Assembly: GCF_904849725.1 (NCBI RefSeq)
Contig: NC_058523.1
Coordinates: forward strand, 202,395,689-202,459,688
From: Hordeum vulgare subsp. vulgare
Taxonomy: Eukaryota > Streptophyta > Magnoliopsida > Poales > Poaceae
Direction of reading: 5' to 3'
DNA: 64,000 nucleotides
In this document: in pieces, positions 11,920-24,566 of the stretch
How positions within the stretch are numbered: the first letter of the stretch is position 1
How the letters are laid out: each line of letters begins with the position of its first letter
The notes under the pieces: generated by a model
Database searches by the model: none
The model's input: only the letters and a program-made list of their open reading frames with translations
What the model was told of the DNA's origin: nothing
Translations under genes and position numbers: made by a program

Positions 11920-12694
11920 GTGACCCATCCGCTAGCAATAATAGCACTCTGTTTCCGGCTTAGGTCCAGCCTTGGGTTTCTTCGTCAGATTGCCAACAGT
12001 TTTGCAACTCTTCTTGGAGTTACCCTTCTTGCCTTTGTCGATTCTCTTGAAACCAGTGGTCTTATAGACCATCAACACTTGATGTTCTTTCTGGAGCTCT
12101 AACTTTGCGACTTTCAGCATCGCGAATAACTCGCCGGGTGACTCGTTCATCCCTTGCATGTTATAGTTCAACAGAAAGCTCTTGTAGCTAGGTGGTAGTG
12201 ATTGAAGAATTCTGTCAGTGATAGCCTCTTGCGGGAGTTCAATCCCTAGCTCATCTAGACGGTTTGAGTACCCAGACATTTTGAGCACATGTTCACTGAG
12301 AAACGAATTCTCCTCCATTTTGCAAGCATAGAATTTATCGGAGGTCTCATACCTCTCGATCCGGGCGTTCTTCTGGAAGATAAACTTCAACTCTTGGAAC
12401 ATCTCATATGCTCCATGACGTTCAAAGCATCGTTGAAGTCCCGGTTCCAAGCCATACAAGATTGCAAATTGAACTACTAAGCAGTCCTCCTTACGTGATT
12501 GCCAATCGTTCAAAACATCTTGGTCAGACGTAGCGGGTGGTTCATCTCCTAGCGTCAACAACATGATTCTTTTTCCCAGCTTGTAGGATGAGCCTAAGAT
12601 TACGAGCCCAGTCTACAAAGTTGCTACCATCATCTTTCAGCTTAAGTTTCTTTAGGAACGTATTGAAATTCAGGGTTTCTACTGCGTGAGCCAT
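11920..12694 (-). pseudogene. Copia gag (UBN2-type with CCHC knuckle)
   Basis: Gag begins at the ATG at 12694 (MAHAVETLNFNTFLKKLKL), preceded by the long leader after the PBS. A frameshift near 12550-12565 moves it into the frame of the longest piece (12564-11932), which has the helical UBN2-like gag core. The zinc knuckle C-x2-C-x4-H-x4-C is readable around 11946-11905 but has a TAG codon (11934-11932) just after its second Cys. Gag would form the virus-like particle and package RNA. Followed directly by the protease. Confidence 0.85.
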
Positions 12695-13949
12695 TGATCT
12701 ACAACATAAAATATTGCAAAGTGGACTTAGACTATGTTTAAGACAATTAGAGTTTAACTAATCAAATTACTAATAAACTCCCACTCAAATAGACATCCCT
12801 ATAGTTACTTGAGTGTGTCATGATCCAAATTCACTAACTCAAATCCGATCATCACATGAGTTGAGTGTAGTTTCAGTGGTAAACATCACTATGCTAATCA
12901 TATCAACTATACAATTCATGCTCTACCTTTCGGTATCTTGTGTTCCGAGGCCATGTCTGCACATGCTAAGCTCGTCAAGTTTAACCCGAGTGCTCCGCGC
13001 GTGCAACTGTTTTGCACCCGTTGTATGTGAATGTTGAGTCTATCACAACCGATCATCACGTGGTGTCTCGAAACGCCGAACTGTCGCAACGGTGCACAAT
13101 CGGGGAGAACCCAATTTTATCTTGAAATTTTAGTGAGGTATCACCTTATAATTCTACCATCATTCAAAGCAGGTTAAGGTGCATAAAAGGATGAACATCA
13201 CATGCAATTCATAAGTGACATGATATGGCCATGATCTTGTGCTTCTTGATTTCCATCACCAAAGCACCGGCATGATCTTCATCGTCACTGGCGCCACACC
13301 ATGATCTCCAACATCATGCCGCCATCGAGGTTGTCGTGCTATCTATGCTATTACTACTAAATCTACACCCTAGCGATATTGTAAATGCATCTGCAAACAC
13401 AAACGTTAGTTTTAAGACAACCCTATGGCTCCTGCCGGTTGCCGTAGCATCGACATGCAAGTCGATATTAACTATTAGAACATGATCATATCATACATCC
13501 AATATATCACATCATGTCTTTGGCCATATCACATCACAAGCATACCATGCAAAAACAAGTTAGACGTCCTTTAATTTGTTGTTGCATGTTTTACGTGGCT
13601 GCCATGGGTATCTAGCATGATCGCATCTTACTTACGCAAAAACCACAATGGAGATGTGAAAATTGCTATTTAACCTCTCTCGAAGGACCGCCTCAGTCAA
13701 ATCCAATCCAACTAAAGTTGAAGAAACCGACACCCGCCAGTCATCTTTATGCAACAAGTTGCAAGTTGGTCGATTAAACCGGTCTCTCGTAAGCGTACGA
13801 GTAATGTTGGTCCGGGCTGCTTCAATCCAACAATACCGTTGAATCAAGAAAAGACTAAGGAGGGAAACAAATCGAACATCAACACCCACAAAAACTTTTG
13901 TGTTCTACTCGAGATTACATCTATGCATGAACATAGCTCATGACACCAT
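12695..13949 (-). other. Untranslated leader and PBS of copia element 1
   Basis: Non-coding stretch between the 5' LTR and gag. The primer-binding site (minus, TGGTGTCATGAGC, 13948-13936) starts one base inside the LTR and resembles the initiator-Met PBS (TGGTATCA...) with one change. The rest is AT-rich and closely similar to the leader of the second copia at 43176-44009. I see no gene in it. Confidence 0.75.
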
Positions 13950-15258
13950 TGTTGGGGAACGTTGCATGGGAAACAAAAAATTTCCTACGCACATGAAGAC
14001 CTATAATGGTGATGTTCACCTACGAGAGGGAGATAGGATCCACATACCATTGTAGATCGCTAAGAGGAAAGCATTAAGAAACGCTGTTGATGTAGCGGTA
14101 CAGCTTCCTGATTCAAATCACCATCGTCCCACGATCCGTTCCGATCTAGCGCCGAACGGACGACACCTCCTCGTTCAACACACGTACAGCTCGATGACGA
14201 TCTCCGCCTTCTTGATCCAGCAAGAGAGACGGGTAAGTAGATGAGTTCGCCGGTAGCGTGATGCCGCGCCGGTGATGGTGATGATATATTCCTGCAGGGC
14301 TCCGCCCGAGCTCCGCATAAAACCGATCTAGAGGAAGAACTACGAAGTAGAGGTTTGAGTTGCACGTGTCAAAGTTGTGTCTCAAAAACCCTAAAACCTC
14401 TAGTATATATAGGAGGAGGGGAGGGGATAGCCTTTGGGCTCAAGAGAGCCCAAGGGCACCGATAGAGAGGAGGAGGAGGACTCCAACTCCAATTCGGTTT
14501 GGTGAAGGAGAAGTCCTCCTCTTCCTTCCCACCTCCCTCTTTTTTTCTTTGTTTTTTTCCTTAGCCGAAATAGCCCACTTGGGCTGGGCTCATGTAATGC
14601 CCCAAGAGTGTATCTTTCCCTTTTTGGAACCTTCTTCATGTGGGTCCAACTTGTCATTGATATGAGTGCTTCCACGTGTTATGATTTCATGTGTCTCCTT
14701 GTTTATTCTTCCTTTGCATGCATGCATTCCATATCATTACATGTGTGATGCCTTCTGATCTTTTTGATCCATATCATTACATGTGTGATTACATGCATCC
14801 ATGCATTCCATATCATTACATGTGTGATTACACCATTTTGTGTGATCCATGATGGTGTGCATGTGATATGAGATGCTCTTGATAGAGTGTGTGAGAGTTG
14901 GAGTGGTGCATTGCTAGTAGTAAGACTATGTGGTGGTAATAGTTTTTAAAAACCTTCCCTCTTCATTTTGTAACAAGTCCAAGTTTCACTTGAGCCTACC
15001 TTGTTTTTAAAATGCCCAGGGTTTAGGATATTATTGTGGTGAATTTGAGATGTGTATTTTCTGTTTTGAATAGGTGTGCAAGTGGTGCAAATATTCACAA
15101 AACAGTTCAAACAATTCCTGTTTTGTAAATATTTAGTTGCCCCAAATATTACTTTTATAATTTATTCAAATAGGTCATATTTTTCCATGACCAGGGTTTT
15201 TTTTGTATCCCCAATAGTTTAGTCTGGGCTTTCTTTTCTTTCTCTGTCTATTTCTATA

Positions 15259-15687
15259 TTGGAAAAGCCCCCAGGGTTTTATTTCTTCTTAAGTGGCGCC
15301 ACAGGTGGGCTTCCTCCCCCTGGCGGCCCATCTCTCCTCTCCCCCCGTGCTAGAGCCCACCTGGCACGACCCTCCTTCCACCTTCAGACGATGTTGCCTC
15401 CCCGCGCTGCTTTACGTCAGGTTCCCATAAAACATGGGCGTCCGTGCCCCCCTCTTCTTAGGGTTCCTCCTCTTCCCTTCCGCCGCCGCCACTCCTTCCC
15501 CATCTCTCTTTCTCACCCCGAGGTAGGCTGTGTAGCTAGGTTGCAGAGAGAGAGAGAGAGAGAAGGACCTCGCCGGCGTCTACCCCGCTCCCGTCGTCGT
15601 CTGGCGCCGCCGCCATGTCCAGGGGCTCGGGGATGCTCCCCGCGCTCCATTTCCGCCGTCGCTGAGGTCGAGGAGCGACCTCACTGA
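15259..15687 (+). other. GC-rich leader-like region inside the long LTR
   Basis: A 142-codon open frame, very rich in Pro, Arg and Ser, runs through a CT-rich and CCG-rich stretch just after a TATA-like motif. It resembles a transcribed LTR leader; the opposite strand is also partly open. I see no domain and do not call it a gene. Confidence 0.3.
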
Positions 15688-16173
15688 CGGGCAGGAGCTC
15701 GCCATCAGCTCGGTCCCGGCGTTCTCCTTCTTCTTCCTTGGTTCTGCGTCAGGGCTTCTTCGGTTTGCAGCAGCGCTTCTTCGGGGCTTCTTCCTCTCCA
15801 GCCGGCCTCCTCTTCCCGATCAGCGCCTCTCCTTCCTTCCCAAGGCGAGAGCAAGCCTCCTCCCTCCTTCTCCTCGAGTAGATCGGCCTAGGGTTCGCTG
15901 GTGTTCCTCTGTCCCGAGAGGAGTCCATGGATGTTTGTGTCTGTGTGCTTGGGTGGTGTGGTCGGTAGGTGATGGAGCAGAGCAGCAGCTCTCCCTCGTA
16001 GTAGCGCAGCAGAACTGCAGAAGCCGTGGTGGTTTCCCCCTCGTAGGATCAGCATAGCAGGGTAGAGATAGCTCCGGTGATGATTCCCTGTCGTCGGCGA
16101 CTCTGCGCGCAGAGCAGAGCACTATGTGCTCATGATAATTCACCTTGCATCAGATCCATGTTCTGCCAAGACT

Positions 16174-16250
16174 CTCTCCGTAGCGTAGTGGCAGGTGCAG
16201 TGCGTGGATGAGGTGCAGGTCGTGGGTTCGAGTCCTAGGTGTTGTACCAC
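16174..16250 (+). other. tRNA-like module 1 (Pol III A and B boxes)
   Basis: A box TAGCGTAGTGG (16181-16191) and a perfect B box GGTTCGAGTCC (16225-16235), 44 nt start to start as in true tRNAs. A T-arm with four of five pairs can be drawn (GTGGG/CCTAG); the acceptor stem cannot. It is therefore SINE-head-like or tRNA-derived, not a functional tRNA. Confidence 0.5.
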
Positions 16251-16330
16251 CTTTTTTGATTTGTTTTCGGTAGCAGCATAGCAGGCAGCGAGAAATTAGC
16301 TTAGTGGCACCCCCTGTTCTGTCGATTACT

Positions 16331-16400
16331 TGTCTCCTAGCAGAGTGGTGTGTTGTAGTGATGTGCACCAGGGGATCCAGGGTTCGACCCCCCAAATACC
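16331..16400 (+). other. tRNA-like module 2 (Pol III A and B boxes)
   Basis: A box TAGCAGAGTGG (16338-16348) and B box GGTTCGACCCC (16381-16391), 43 nt apart. It lies 157 bp downstream of module 1 in the same orientation. Secondary structure is weaker than in module 1. Confidence 0.45.
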
Positions 16401-19400
16401 CATTTTACTTTTTGTGCTTTCTTTGTTGTTTTACATTGTGAGGCTGACATAGATGATGTGGGTGTTTTAGTTTTCTTTCAACAGCATGTGAGTGATGTTA
16501 TTTTTGCTAATTTGTGAATCCATGATGGTGCAGACTTGTGTGTGTGTGTAGGTATACTTGGTAGAAAGATGTGTAGGTTGTTTTGCATACTTGTAAGTTT
16601 ATGTGCATGTTGTTGTGTGTGTTTGCACTAGGGTAGCATATGTATATGCATGATATGTTATTTAGTGTAGGATGTGATTTTGTGCTTGTGGGTTTAGCTC
16701 ATGCCCTGGTGGTGCAAGTAAAGTGTGGTGTGTGTGTGGATGGGTTTTCCCCCTCCCCACATACCTTGTGTGTGTGTGCATGTGTGTGTGTGTCACACAC
16801 ATGTCCAAGTTATGTTGGCCTTGTTAAGATCATGAGCTTGTTTATATAGTAGGGGTGTAGAATATATGGTGTCAACTAGGTGTGTGTCCTCAATATCATG
16901 TGTAGGTGTTTTATTATGTTGTGCTTGATGCATGTGAGGGAATGGTGATGTGCTAAAAGCACATGGGCATGAGGTCTCCCCCTCATGTGCACCATTGATG
17001 TTGTGGACATGTGCAAGAGCTTGTGAAGTGGTTGATCTAGTGATAGGACATGTGATGATGCACTACTTACAACATATGATTCCATGTAGGTTTTCTTTTC
17101 TAGTTTGTGCCATTTTGTTCCATGCAAGTGCATAGGTATTATATATGTTTTTGGGGTAGAATCATCCCAGGAATCCATTTGTGAAGTCGTTTTTTCCATT
17201 GGAACACTTTCTGGAGATGACTTATTTCATATTTGTTCTATGTTTGGACCTTGGTTCCATGAGATGTGGTGTGCACAAGAGGTTGATTCCTTGTTGTGGC
17301 ATTAGAGGGTAACCCCCTCTATGGCATGTTGGTTTTGTTTCATGCTTAGGAACCCATATGTGGAAGTTGTGCCCAATCAAAGTAGGTATGTGGCTGAAAT
17401 TCCAGATTAGTGAAAATCTCTGAGATTTTCACTAAGTCTGAGAATCTGTTTATATTTTCTTCTCCTGTTGATGAGCTTGTGCAGGTCAATGTGTTGTGAT
17501 TCAGCCTTAACTTTCAACTGGAAAGTTGAAGCTTATGTGTTTGTCTAGATCTTTGTAAATTTTCATTCCATTTGGAGTCCTGTATATATTGTTTTGGGTG
17601 CTGTCAAAATGCTTGAGAGCATAAACAGCTAGTGAGAATTTGGAATTTTCACTAAGTCCCTGAAAACTGATGTTTTTGTCCAAGTTAGCAGCTGTGTAAC
17701 TTTCTGTGTGGAACTCCTTTGCATTATATTTTTTCTTGTGCTTGTAGTACTCTTGGATAGCTTCTGCCACATATCTTATTTGGCATGTTTGGGTGTCTGT
17801 AGGTGCTTTGCATGTAGCTCTCATAGTGCTATGAAGCTGTTTATGGCGGATTGTGAAGTTTTGGAGTTTTGATGCTTGTATGTGCATAGATGATGTTGTG
17901 GTGATATTCTTTGTACCATCCAATCCATGTTGGTTTGTTTGATGTCTTGGCAACCTGGAAATGCCAGAGTTATGCCATTGGAGTGTGTTGTGATGTATTT
18001 GACACGTAGGACTTCATTTCTTGTTTCGTTGTTTCCCGTTGATTCGTAGCTCCGTTTGTAATGTTCTTTATATGCTTTTGCGTCGTTTTGACGTGACGCA
18101 TCTGATCATGTCATTCTCATGCATGTCAAGATAGATTAGAGTGCATTTCTGTTCAGGAACATGTATTTACTTCTCATGCTTGTGCTAGTGATAGAAATAG
18201 AGATGCATGTTCATATTCATCTCATGCATCATGTGCTTGTTGCATCTTGAGGTGCTGTTGTTCATTGGATGTTATTTTTATGTTCGGTAGCACCGGGATC
18301 GGAGAACGAGTACGTGGATCCGGGAGAGTACGTGCAGGACGAACAAGAGTAGTTCCAAGCCGAGGACATCACAGGCAAGATGATATGACCTTGATTCCAT
18401 CTCTAGACTTGTTATGCTAGATTACGTTCCCTTTGTCATATGCTCTCTGCCTACCACTGAAATAATTGCCTCCTGAATTGCCATGAAACCCAAACACTTC
18501 TCCCTTCCTAGCAAATCTTGAATGGCTAAGTAGGCTTTGCTCAGCTTCTAATGTTAGCGTTGCTAGTTGCAGGTGCAATTGTCTCATGTGATAACATGAG
18601 TTTAATATCATTATGTTAAATATGTTATTTAATTAATGCATCTATATACTTGGTAAATAACGGAAGGCCTAGCCTTTTGCCGGGTGTTTTGTGATGTTAT
18701 TTCCGCCATAGTTACCGGCTACCGATGTTTGATTCCATATTGATCGCTCCTAACACGTTCGGGGTTGTTATGGGGACCCCTCGATAAATCGCGTAGTGCT
18801 AAGACTTGTCCGGCAGGACCCAACCTTGGTGTTAATTTGCTAATCACTTAATAATAATCTGCATAGGGAATGGCCTACCTGAGGAATTTAATCAACAACC
18901 CGGGCCAGTGCTCCTATTGAGTGTTGGTCCAAACTAGAGGACCGTGCGGGCCATCCCGGGGCAACTCGGGAGATTTCTCTGGCCACTGTATGCTTCTCTT
19001 ATCTGGCGTGTCCTAAGACTGAGATACGCGGCTCTTATCAGGGTCGTCGGCACGTCGGGAGGTCCTGCTAGTCTTGTCTTACCTTAGCGATATATCTTGC
19101 ATATAGGAATCCCAGTGAAGCTTTGGTTCTCCCCAAAGTTGAGGTTTTCCTCTAAGGAATCCGACGAGATAACGAGATTCGTGATAGAGGATTACATTGC
19201 GGCCCGTGTACGTTTGTGATGGACTAGTTGGAGCACCCCTGCAGGGTTTAATCGTTCGGAAAGCCGTGCCCATGGTTATGTGGCAACTTGGAATATTTGT
19301 TAACATCCGGTTATCGATAACTTAAACATAACTCTAATAAAATTGCCAACTGTGTGCGTAACCGTGACTGTCCCCTTCGAAGACCTCTCTTCGATCGGGA

Positions 19401-21136
19401 ACACGGTGGGGTTATGATTGACGTAAGTAGGTGTTCAGGATCACTTAGTTATCAGTTAATCATCGACCGCTAGAATAGACCACCTTCAAAACATGTTCTA
19501 TGTAAGTTAGCCACCATATAAAGCTTAGGATGCTGCAACCTAAATACTCCACCTTTCCAACCTAATAACTTGACTAGTTCTGGCACCGAGGTCATAGATT
19601 GCAGAGTCCCCGTGGCTCACAGATTCCTTCACAACACCAACAGGTTCAGGTACCCCTGAGACAGGTGATCCCGACGGCACGCAGCTGGCATGGCAGTATG
19701 ATGAGGAGAACGGCCGCATGTATGTGAACTATCTAGAAGACCGAGGCGTGGTCGTGACCATGGGCAAGCTTGCAGGGTAGCATAGCCTTTTCTCATGTTT
19801 TGTAGTCCGTAGCAGAACTACCTTGTTTAGATGCGTGATGTACTCTGATATATTTATGAGATGACAGTTGAATCCCTTATTGTCATTCTGTTATTATCAT
19901 GTTACCGTGCTTAGATGCGCTTCTTTCCAATTCGGGGCCTCGTTCCCCAAATCAGAAAGGACCGCATCTTAGTCGTCACACCTCACCAGCCCACTAAGGG
20001 CTGGTGCGCCACCCTTGGGCTATTAGGCTCACTCCCAGGTGGGTGGCCCCCTCTCGGTAAAAACCCGGAAACCATTCGTCACTCCCGGTAGAGTGTCGGT
20101 AATGCCCGAAATCTTTTTGGAGACCAAATGAAACATCCTATATATCAATCTTTGTTTACATATCATTCCGGAAACCCTCGTGACGTCTATGATCTCATCA
20201 GGGACTTCGAACAACCTTCGGTCACCAACACCTATAACTCAACTATTTTGGAATGTCACCGAACCTTACGTGTGTAGACCCTGCGGGTTCGAGAACTATG
20301 TAGACATGACCTGAGACACTCCCCGGTCAATATCCAATAGCGGGACCTAGATGTCCATATTGGATCCTACATATTCTACGAAGATCTTATATGTTGAACC
20401 TCTGTGCCAGAGGATTCATATAATCCCATATAACATTCCCTTTGTCCTTCTGTATGTTACTTGCCCGAGATTTGATCGTCGGTATCCCTATACCTATTTC
20501 AATCTCGTTACCGGCAAGTCTCTTTACTCGTTTCGTAAATAAAAGATCCCGTGACTTACACTTGAGTCACATTGCTTGCAAGGCTTATATGTGATGTTGT
20601 ATTACCGAGTGGGCCCCGAGATACCTCTCCGTCACACGGAGTGACAAATCCCAGTCTTGATCCATGCTAACTCAACGGACACCTTCGGAGATATCTGTAG
20701 AGCGCCTTTATAGTCACCTAGTAATGCTGCAATGTTTGATACACACAAGTTATTCCTCCGGTGTCAGTGAGTTACATGATCTCATGTTCATAGGAATGAA
20801 TACTTGACACGTAGAAAACAATAGCAACAAAATGACACGATCACATGCTACGTTCATAGTTTGGGTCTTGTCCATCACATTATTCTCCTAATGATGTGAA
20901 CAGTTATCAAGTGACAGCACTTGCATATGCTCAGAAAACCTTAACCATCCTTGATCAACTGGCTAGTCAACTAGAGGCTTACTAGGGACATTGTTTTGTC
21001 TATATATGCACACATGTATCTATGCTTTCATTCAATAAAATTATAGCATGGATAATAAACGATTATCTTGAAATAGGAAATATAATAATAACTATTGTTA
21101 TTATTTTATTATTGTGTCTAGGGCATATTTCCAACA

Positions 21137-21141
21137 CATTG
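21137..21141. repeat. TSD of copia element 1 (right)
   Basis: CATTG, identical to 6923-6927. Confidence 0.9.
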
Positions 21142-21418
21142 ACGGTACCGTGCTATAACAAGATATAAGTGAAGCACTAGAGGAACTACCTAGCTCAAAA
21201 GATATAAGTGAAGCATATAGAGTATTCTAACAAATTAGGATGATCATGTGTCTCTCTCAAATATGTGTGTCCAGCAAACAATGAGTGTCGCAAGCTAAAA
21301 CAAAAGTAAACTATAATACACCACCCTCCAAGCAAAATTCATATCGTGTGATGAATAAAAATATACATCCAAGTGACGTACCAATAGAATGTAGACAAAA
21401 GAGGGGAAGCCATCCAAG

Positions 21419-21432
21419 GCATCCCCAAGCTT
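21419..21432 (-). promoter_or_regulatory. PPT-like motif inside gypsy B
   Basis: AAGCTTGGGGATGC on the minus strand, identical over 14 nt to the polypurine tract that abuts the 3' LTR of gypsy C (62017-62030) and to an internal copy there (59932-59945). Confidence 0.5.
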
Positions 21433-22154
21433 AGACGCTTCGGTTTTCCTTAGTTATCCATAATCTTGGGGTCTTCCCGCTCCTTATTCCCTCATCCATC
21501 ATAGTCTCACCCAAAACTTGAAACCTTTAGCACACAAAAATTAACAGAAACCTCGGGAGATCCTTTAGTATAATAGGTATATCATAACCTTTAGGTACTA
21601 TTGTAAATTGATTCATATTTAATTATTGCATAAGGTACTATATTCTAACTTCTCCACTACTTATATACCCCGATATAATCCATGACATCATCAAAAGAAG
21701 CAAACTATGCGAGCAAAAACACAATCTGTCTAAAACATAATAGTCTTTAATGATCAGAACCAAGACCATACTTATGTAATGCCACAAATTATGAGGAAAT
21801 AGGTATGACTGGGAAATTTGGAAACTTTGTAAAAAATTCAACTCAAAAATACATTCTAATAAAATAACAAAAATTCTGCACTGAACTTAAAAGTTTCTGT
21901 TTTTGCACTCGATCGATTCTATTATCTTCCCAATCATCCTAAAGGGCTTACTTGGGACAAATAGTAATTATACCATAAAAATAATCATTAAATTAGAAAT
22001 AAACATGTCAACAAACCAAATCAGAAAGTAGAATAAAAATGTAAGATAACAATTGGGTTGCCTCCCAGCAAGTGCTATTGTTTTATGCCTCTGACGAGGC
22101 ATAATGAATAGTATCAAGTGTGGTCATCCTTCACGTTTAGTCCATAGGTGTCCC

Positions 22155-22530
22155 TCATGATAGACTCATAAGGTGGTTCGGTTGTATTTTAGGTAAGTTT
22201 TCCATCCTTTTCTTTAATGGGAATTGGACTTTTATGTTTCCTTCTTTCATATCAATAAGAACACCTATAGTTTTTAAGAAAGGTCTACCAAATATTGTTG
22301 GACAAGACAGAATGCATTCAATATCAAGCACAATAAAATACACGGGCACATAATTTATATTAGCAAGTATAATCACATCATTTATTCTACTGAATGGTTT
22401 CTTAATAGTGGAATCCGCAAGATGGAAGTAAAGGGTACATTCATTTATATCAGTGAGACCTAGCACATCACATAGAGATTAAGGTATAGTAGAAACACTA
22501 GCACCAATGTCACACAAAGCATTAGATTCA
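22155..22530 (-). pseudogene. Gypsy aspartic protease
   Basis: Active-site motif D-I-G-A-S (about 22511-22498) in the context ALCDIGASVSTIP, followed, after one in-frame stop, by an open piece (22466-22155) containing INDVIILAN, NYVPVYFIVLDIEC, ILSCPTIFGRPFL and IDMKEGN, the standard C-terminal part of plant gypsy proteases. Would process Gag. No RT follows. Confidence 0.75.
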
Positions 22531-22599
22531 TAATATTTCTGCTTAATTTTAATAGTAGGTTCCCATTTACCATGCAATTTTCTAGGTATTGAAACCTCT

Positions 22600-24093
22600 A
22601 GTTCGGGTTTCTCCTCGTGGGCTTTTACCATAGCTTATAAGTTATGTTTAGTAAAACCTTTATTTTGTTCATAAGAATTACGTGACCTAATAGTGGATTG
22701 TAGCAAGGAAATACATTGAACTAAAGAACAACTTTAATAATTAAAGTCCTTGTAATCTAAAGTAGTGGGTACATCACTATGTAAGTTTTGACCTCTCCAA
22801 ACCCACTTTTTCACTTTTATCATTAGGATCATCACCCTCTGAACAAGTAGCACGCCTTCTAGCTAAAGTTGACTCATATCCGGTCCATTTTTCATAGAGT
22901 TCCAGCTTAGTAAATAAAGATTCAATAGGATAAACACCAATAATTTTAATATCTTCATCATGATTACGATAAAAATAGGTGGAAGAGCCTTTTCCAAGAA
23001 TTCTTGCTTAGCTCTGAATGTAGAGGTCCTCTTATTACTTTAATTAATAGACATTTGAATAAATTTGATGGACTCATTAATATCATGCTTAGGTGGAAAC
23101 TTTTTAGTTTTAAGAGCATCCACATCATGAGAAATCCTACCCAAGTTTCTAGCCATATCATCACCTTTACGTAGTTTTTCTTCTATCGTCATGTTGAAAA
23201 TCTTTTGAGAACTAATAAATTCTTTAATTGTATTCTCAAGATCAGAGGGTATCCCATTTTTATTAGTAGAAGAATTTTCATAGGAATCACCATAATTATT
23301 AGAGTACTTACCGGGATATGGTATAGCATTGAAATTTCCTCTATAGGCATTGTTATCGAAATTATTTCAGGAGACAAAATTCACATGAATAGCATAGTTA
23401 TTTTGTTCAAGCAAAGTAGATAGTGGCACATCATTCGTATCAACATGATCATTATTATTAGAAATCATATTCAGAACAATATGCATTTTATCTCTCAAAA
23501 TAGATATTTCTTCGACAAAGATTACCTTGTTACTAGTTGGAGCTCGCTCGATATGCCATTGAGAGTAATTTGTCATGATATTATCCACACGTTTTGTGGC
23601 TTCTACCAATGTAAATTCCACAAATGTACCACCTGCAGGAGAATCTAGAAGATTTCTCGATAAAAAGTTTAGTTCCACATGTAACTATTTGTATTATCAT
23701 ACATTAACTTAAGCAATGAGTGGGACAACTTCTAATCATTCGTTTCATTCTCTGCCATGATTGGTGAGCATGTTGTTTCTCATGTTGCTTAAAATTAATA
23801 ATTTAATTCTTAAGATAAATAATTTTAGCAGGAGGAAACTATTTAGCAAGAAAAGCATTCTTACACTTACCCCAAGTTCCACTACTATTACATGGCAAGG
23901 ATGAAAACCATGTTATAACTTAATCTCTTAGTGAGAAGTGAAATAATTTAAACTTAACCACATAATTATCAATATCTTTTTTGTTTTGAACATCACATAA
24001 TAGAGTGAAGGTATTATGATCTGAAGCATCATCCTTATTAGGACTTCTAGAAAATTGTTCTTTCATAACAAGATTTAGCAATGCATCATTTAA
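22600..24093 (-). pseudogene. Gypsy B gag remnant
   Basis: Four minus-strand open pieces (24093-23920, 23678-23367, 23377-23189, 23164-22964) in order, separated by stops and frame changes. They are rich in Asn, Ile and Lys and include NDALLNLVMKEQFSRSP and VEATKRVDNIMTNYSQWHIERAP, phrases of Triticeae gypsy gag. No zinc knuckle is visible. The left end of the gag is cut by the copia LTR fragment. Confidence 0.55.
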
Positions 24094-24566
24094 TGTTGGG
24101 GAACGTTGCATGGGAAACAAAATTTCCTACGTACACACAAGATCTATCCATGGAGTTGCATAGATACAAGAGTATGTCTACATACATTTGTAGATTGTTA
24201 AGTGGAATCATGTATCACGTGGTTGAAGTAGTCATACTCTTCATGATCCAATCACAATCCAATCCGATGAAGCGCCAAACGGACGACACCTTAGCATTCA
24301 GCACGCGTGCATAACGATGACGTCTCCTCCTTCCAGATACAACAAGCGAGTGAGGACAAGTAGATGGGATCTAAAACATCAAGACGACATGGTGAAGATG
24401 GTGGTGGATCAAACGCGACAAGGTTTCCCCAAGCGCTACTGTAGATCTGATCTAAGGAAACGGAGTAATGGGAGAGGGAGAACTGACAAGTAGGCATAGG
24501 GCTTGGTGTATGCATCCTTTCCCTATCCTCTACTATATATAGGAGGCAAGGAGAAGGGGTGGAAAT
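24094..24566 (-). repeat. Copia LTR fragment, minus orientation
   Basis: Starts TGTTGGGGAACGTTGCATGGG as the other copia LTR 3' ends do, and has a TATA-like run ctactatatatagg at 24531-24544. It stops after about 470 bp, where gypsy D LTR sequence begins, so the 5' two-thirds of the LTR is missing. It interrupts the gypsy B gag. Confidence 0.7.

Larger units (their letters stand above)
14593..19980. mobile_element. 5.4-kb TG...CA insertion, probable solo LTR of a long-LTR (Sukkula/LARD-like) element
   Basis: Begins TGTAATGCCCC and ends GTCGTCACA, flanked by 5-bp target sites GCTCA (14588-14592) and CCTCA (19981-19985), one mismatch. No gag-pol coding and no internal second LTR boundary are visible, so a single very long LTR is the simplest reading. 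LTRs of about 5 kb are known from the barley LARD Sukkula. It contains a TATA-like CATAAAA (about 15427) followed by a C/T-rich leader, an (AG)n run at 15545-15563, two tRNA-like modules and (TG)n runs at 16528-16800. Orientation is probably plus, from the TATA-leader order. Confidence 0.65.
6928..21136 (-). mobile_element. Complete copia element, Angela/BARE/WIS-like, minus strand
   Basis: Two LTRs (6928-8692; 13950-14592 plus 19986-21136) share termini TGTTGG...CCAACA on the minus strand and flank gag, protease, integrase, reverse transcriptase and RNase H in copia order. Perfect 5-bp TSD CATTG on both sides. Without the 5388-bp insertion and its duplicated target, the element is about 8.8 kb, normal for Angela/BARE. 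Over the first ~350 bp I count about 32 LTR differences (about 9 %). At 1.3e-8 substitutions/site/year, a rate I assume, this is 3-4 million years. It is inserted in gypsy B. Confidence 0.92.
13950..21136 (-). repeat. 5' LTR of copia element 1, interrupted
   Basis: LTR parts 13950-14592 and 19986-21136, together about 1.79 kb, split by the insertion at 14593-19980. The two parts join smoothly when compared with the intact 3' LTR (ggctggcctcaccagcccac). TATA-like run at 14404-14412 (minus). Terminal TTTCCAACA at 21128-21136. Confidence 0.88.
21142..24093 (-). mobile_element. Gypsy B internal region with gag and protease remnants
   Basis: Minus-strand order is gag (24093 to about 22600), aspartic protease (22530-22155), then about 1 kb of non-coding 3' region (21142-22150) with polypurine-type and repeated 'gatataagtgaagc' motifs. 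No RT, RNase H or integrase follows the protease, so this looks like a non-autonomous gypsy design. Its 5' end was lost at the copia LTR fragment at 24094. Confidence 0.6.

Noticed and set aside
15259..15687. 142-codon plus-strand ORF as a possible gene
   Set aside because: Pro/Arg/Ser-rich composition from CT-rich leader sequence inside an LTR; no domain, no conserved context.
16174..16400. Two functional tRNA genes
   Set aside because: A and B boxes are good, but acceptor stems do not pair, so they are described only as tRNA-like.
17507..17953. 148-codon minus-strand ORF in the long LTR
   Set aside because: Low-complexity, His/Lys/Thr-rich, no domain, inside non-coding LTR sequence.
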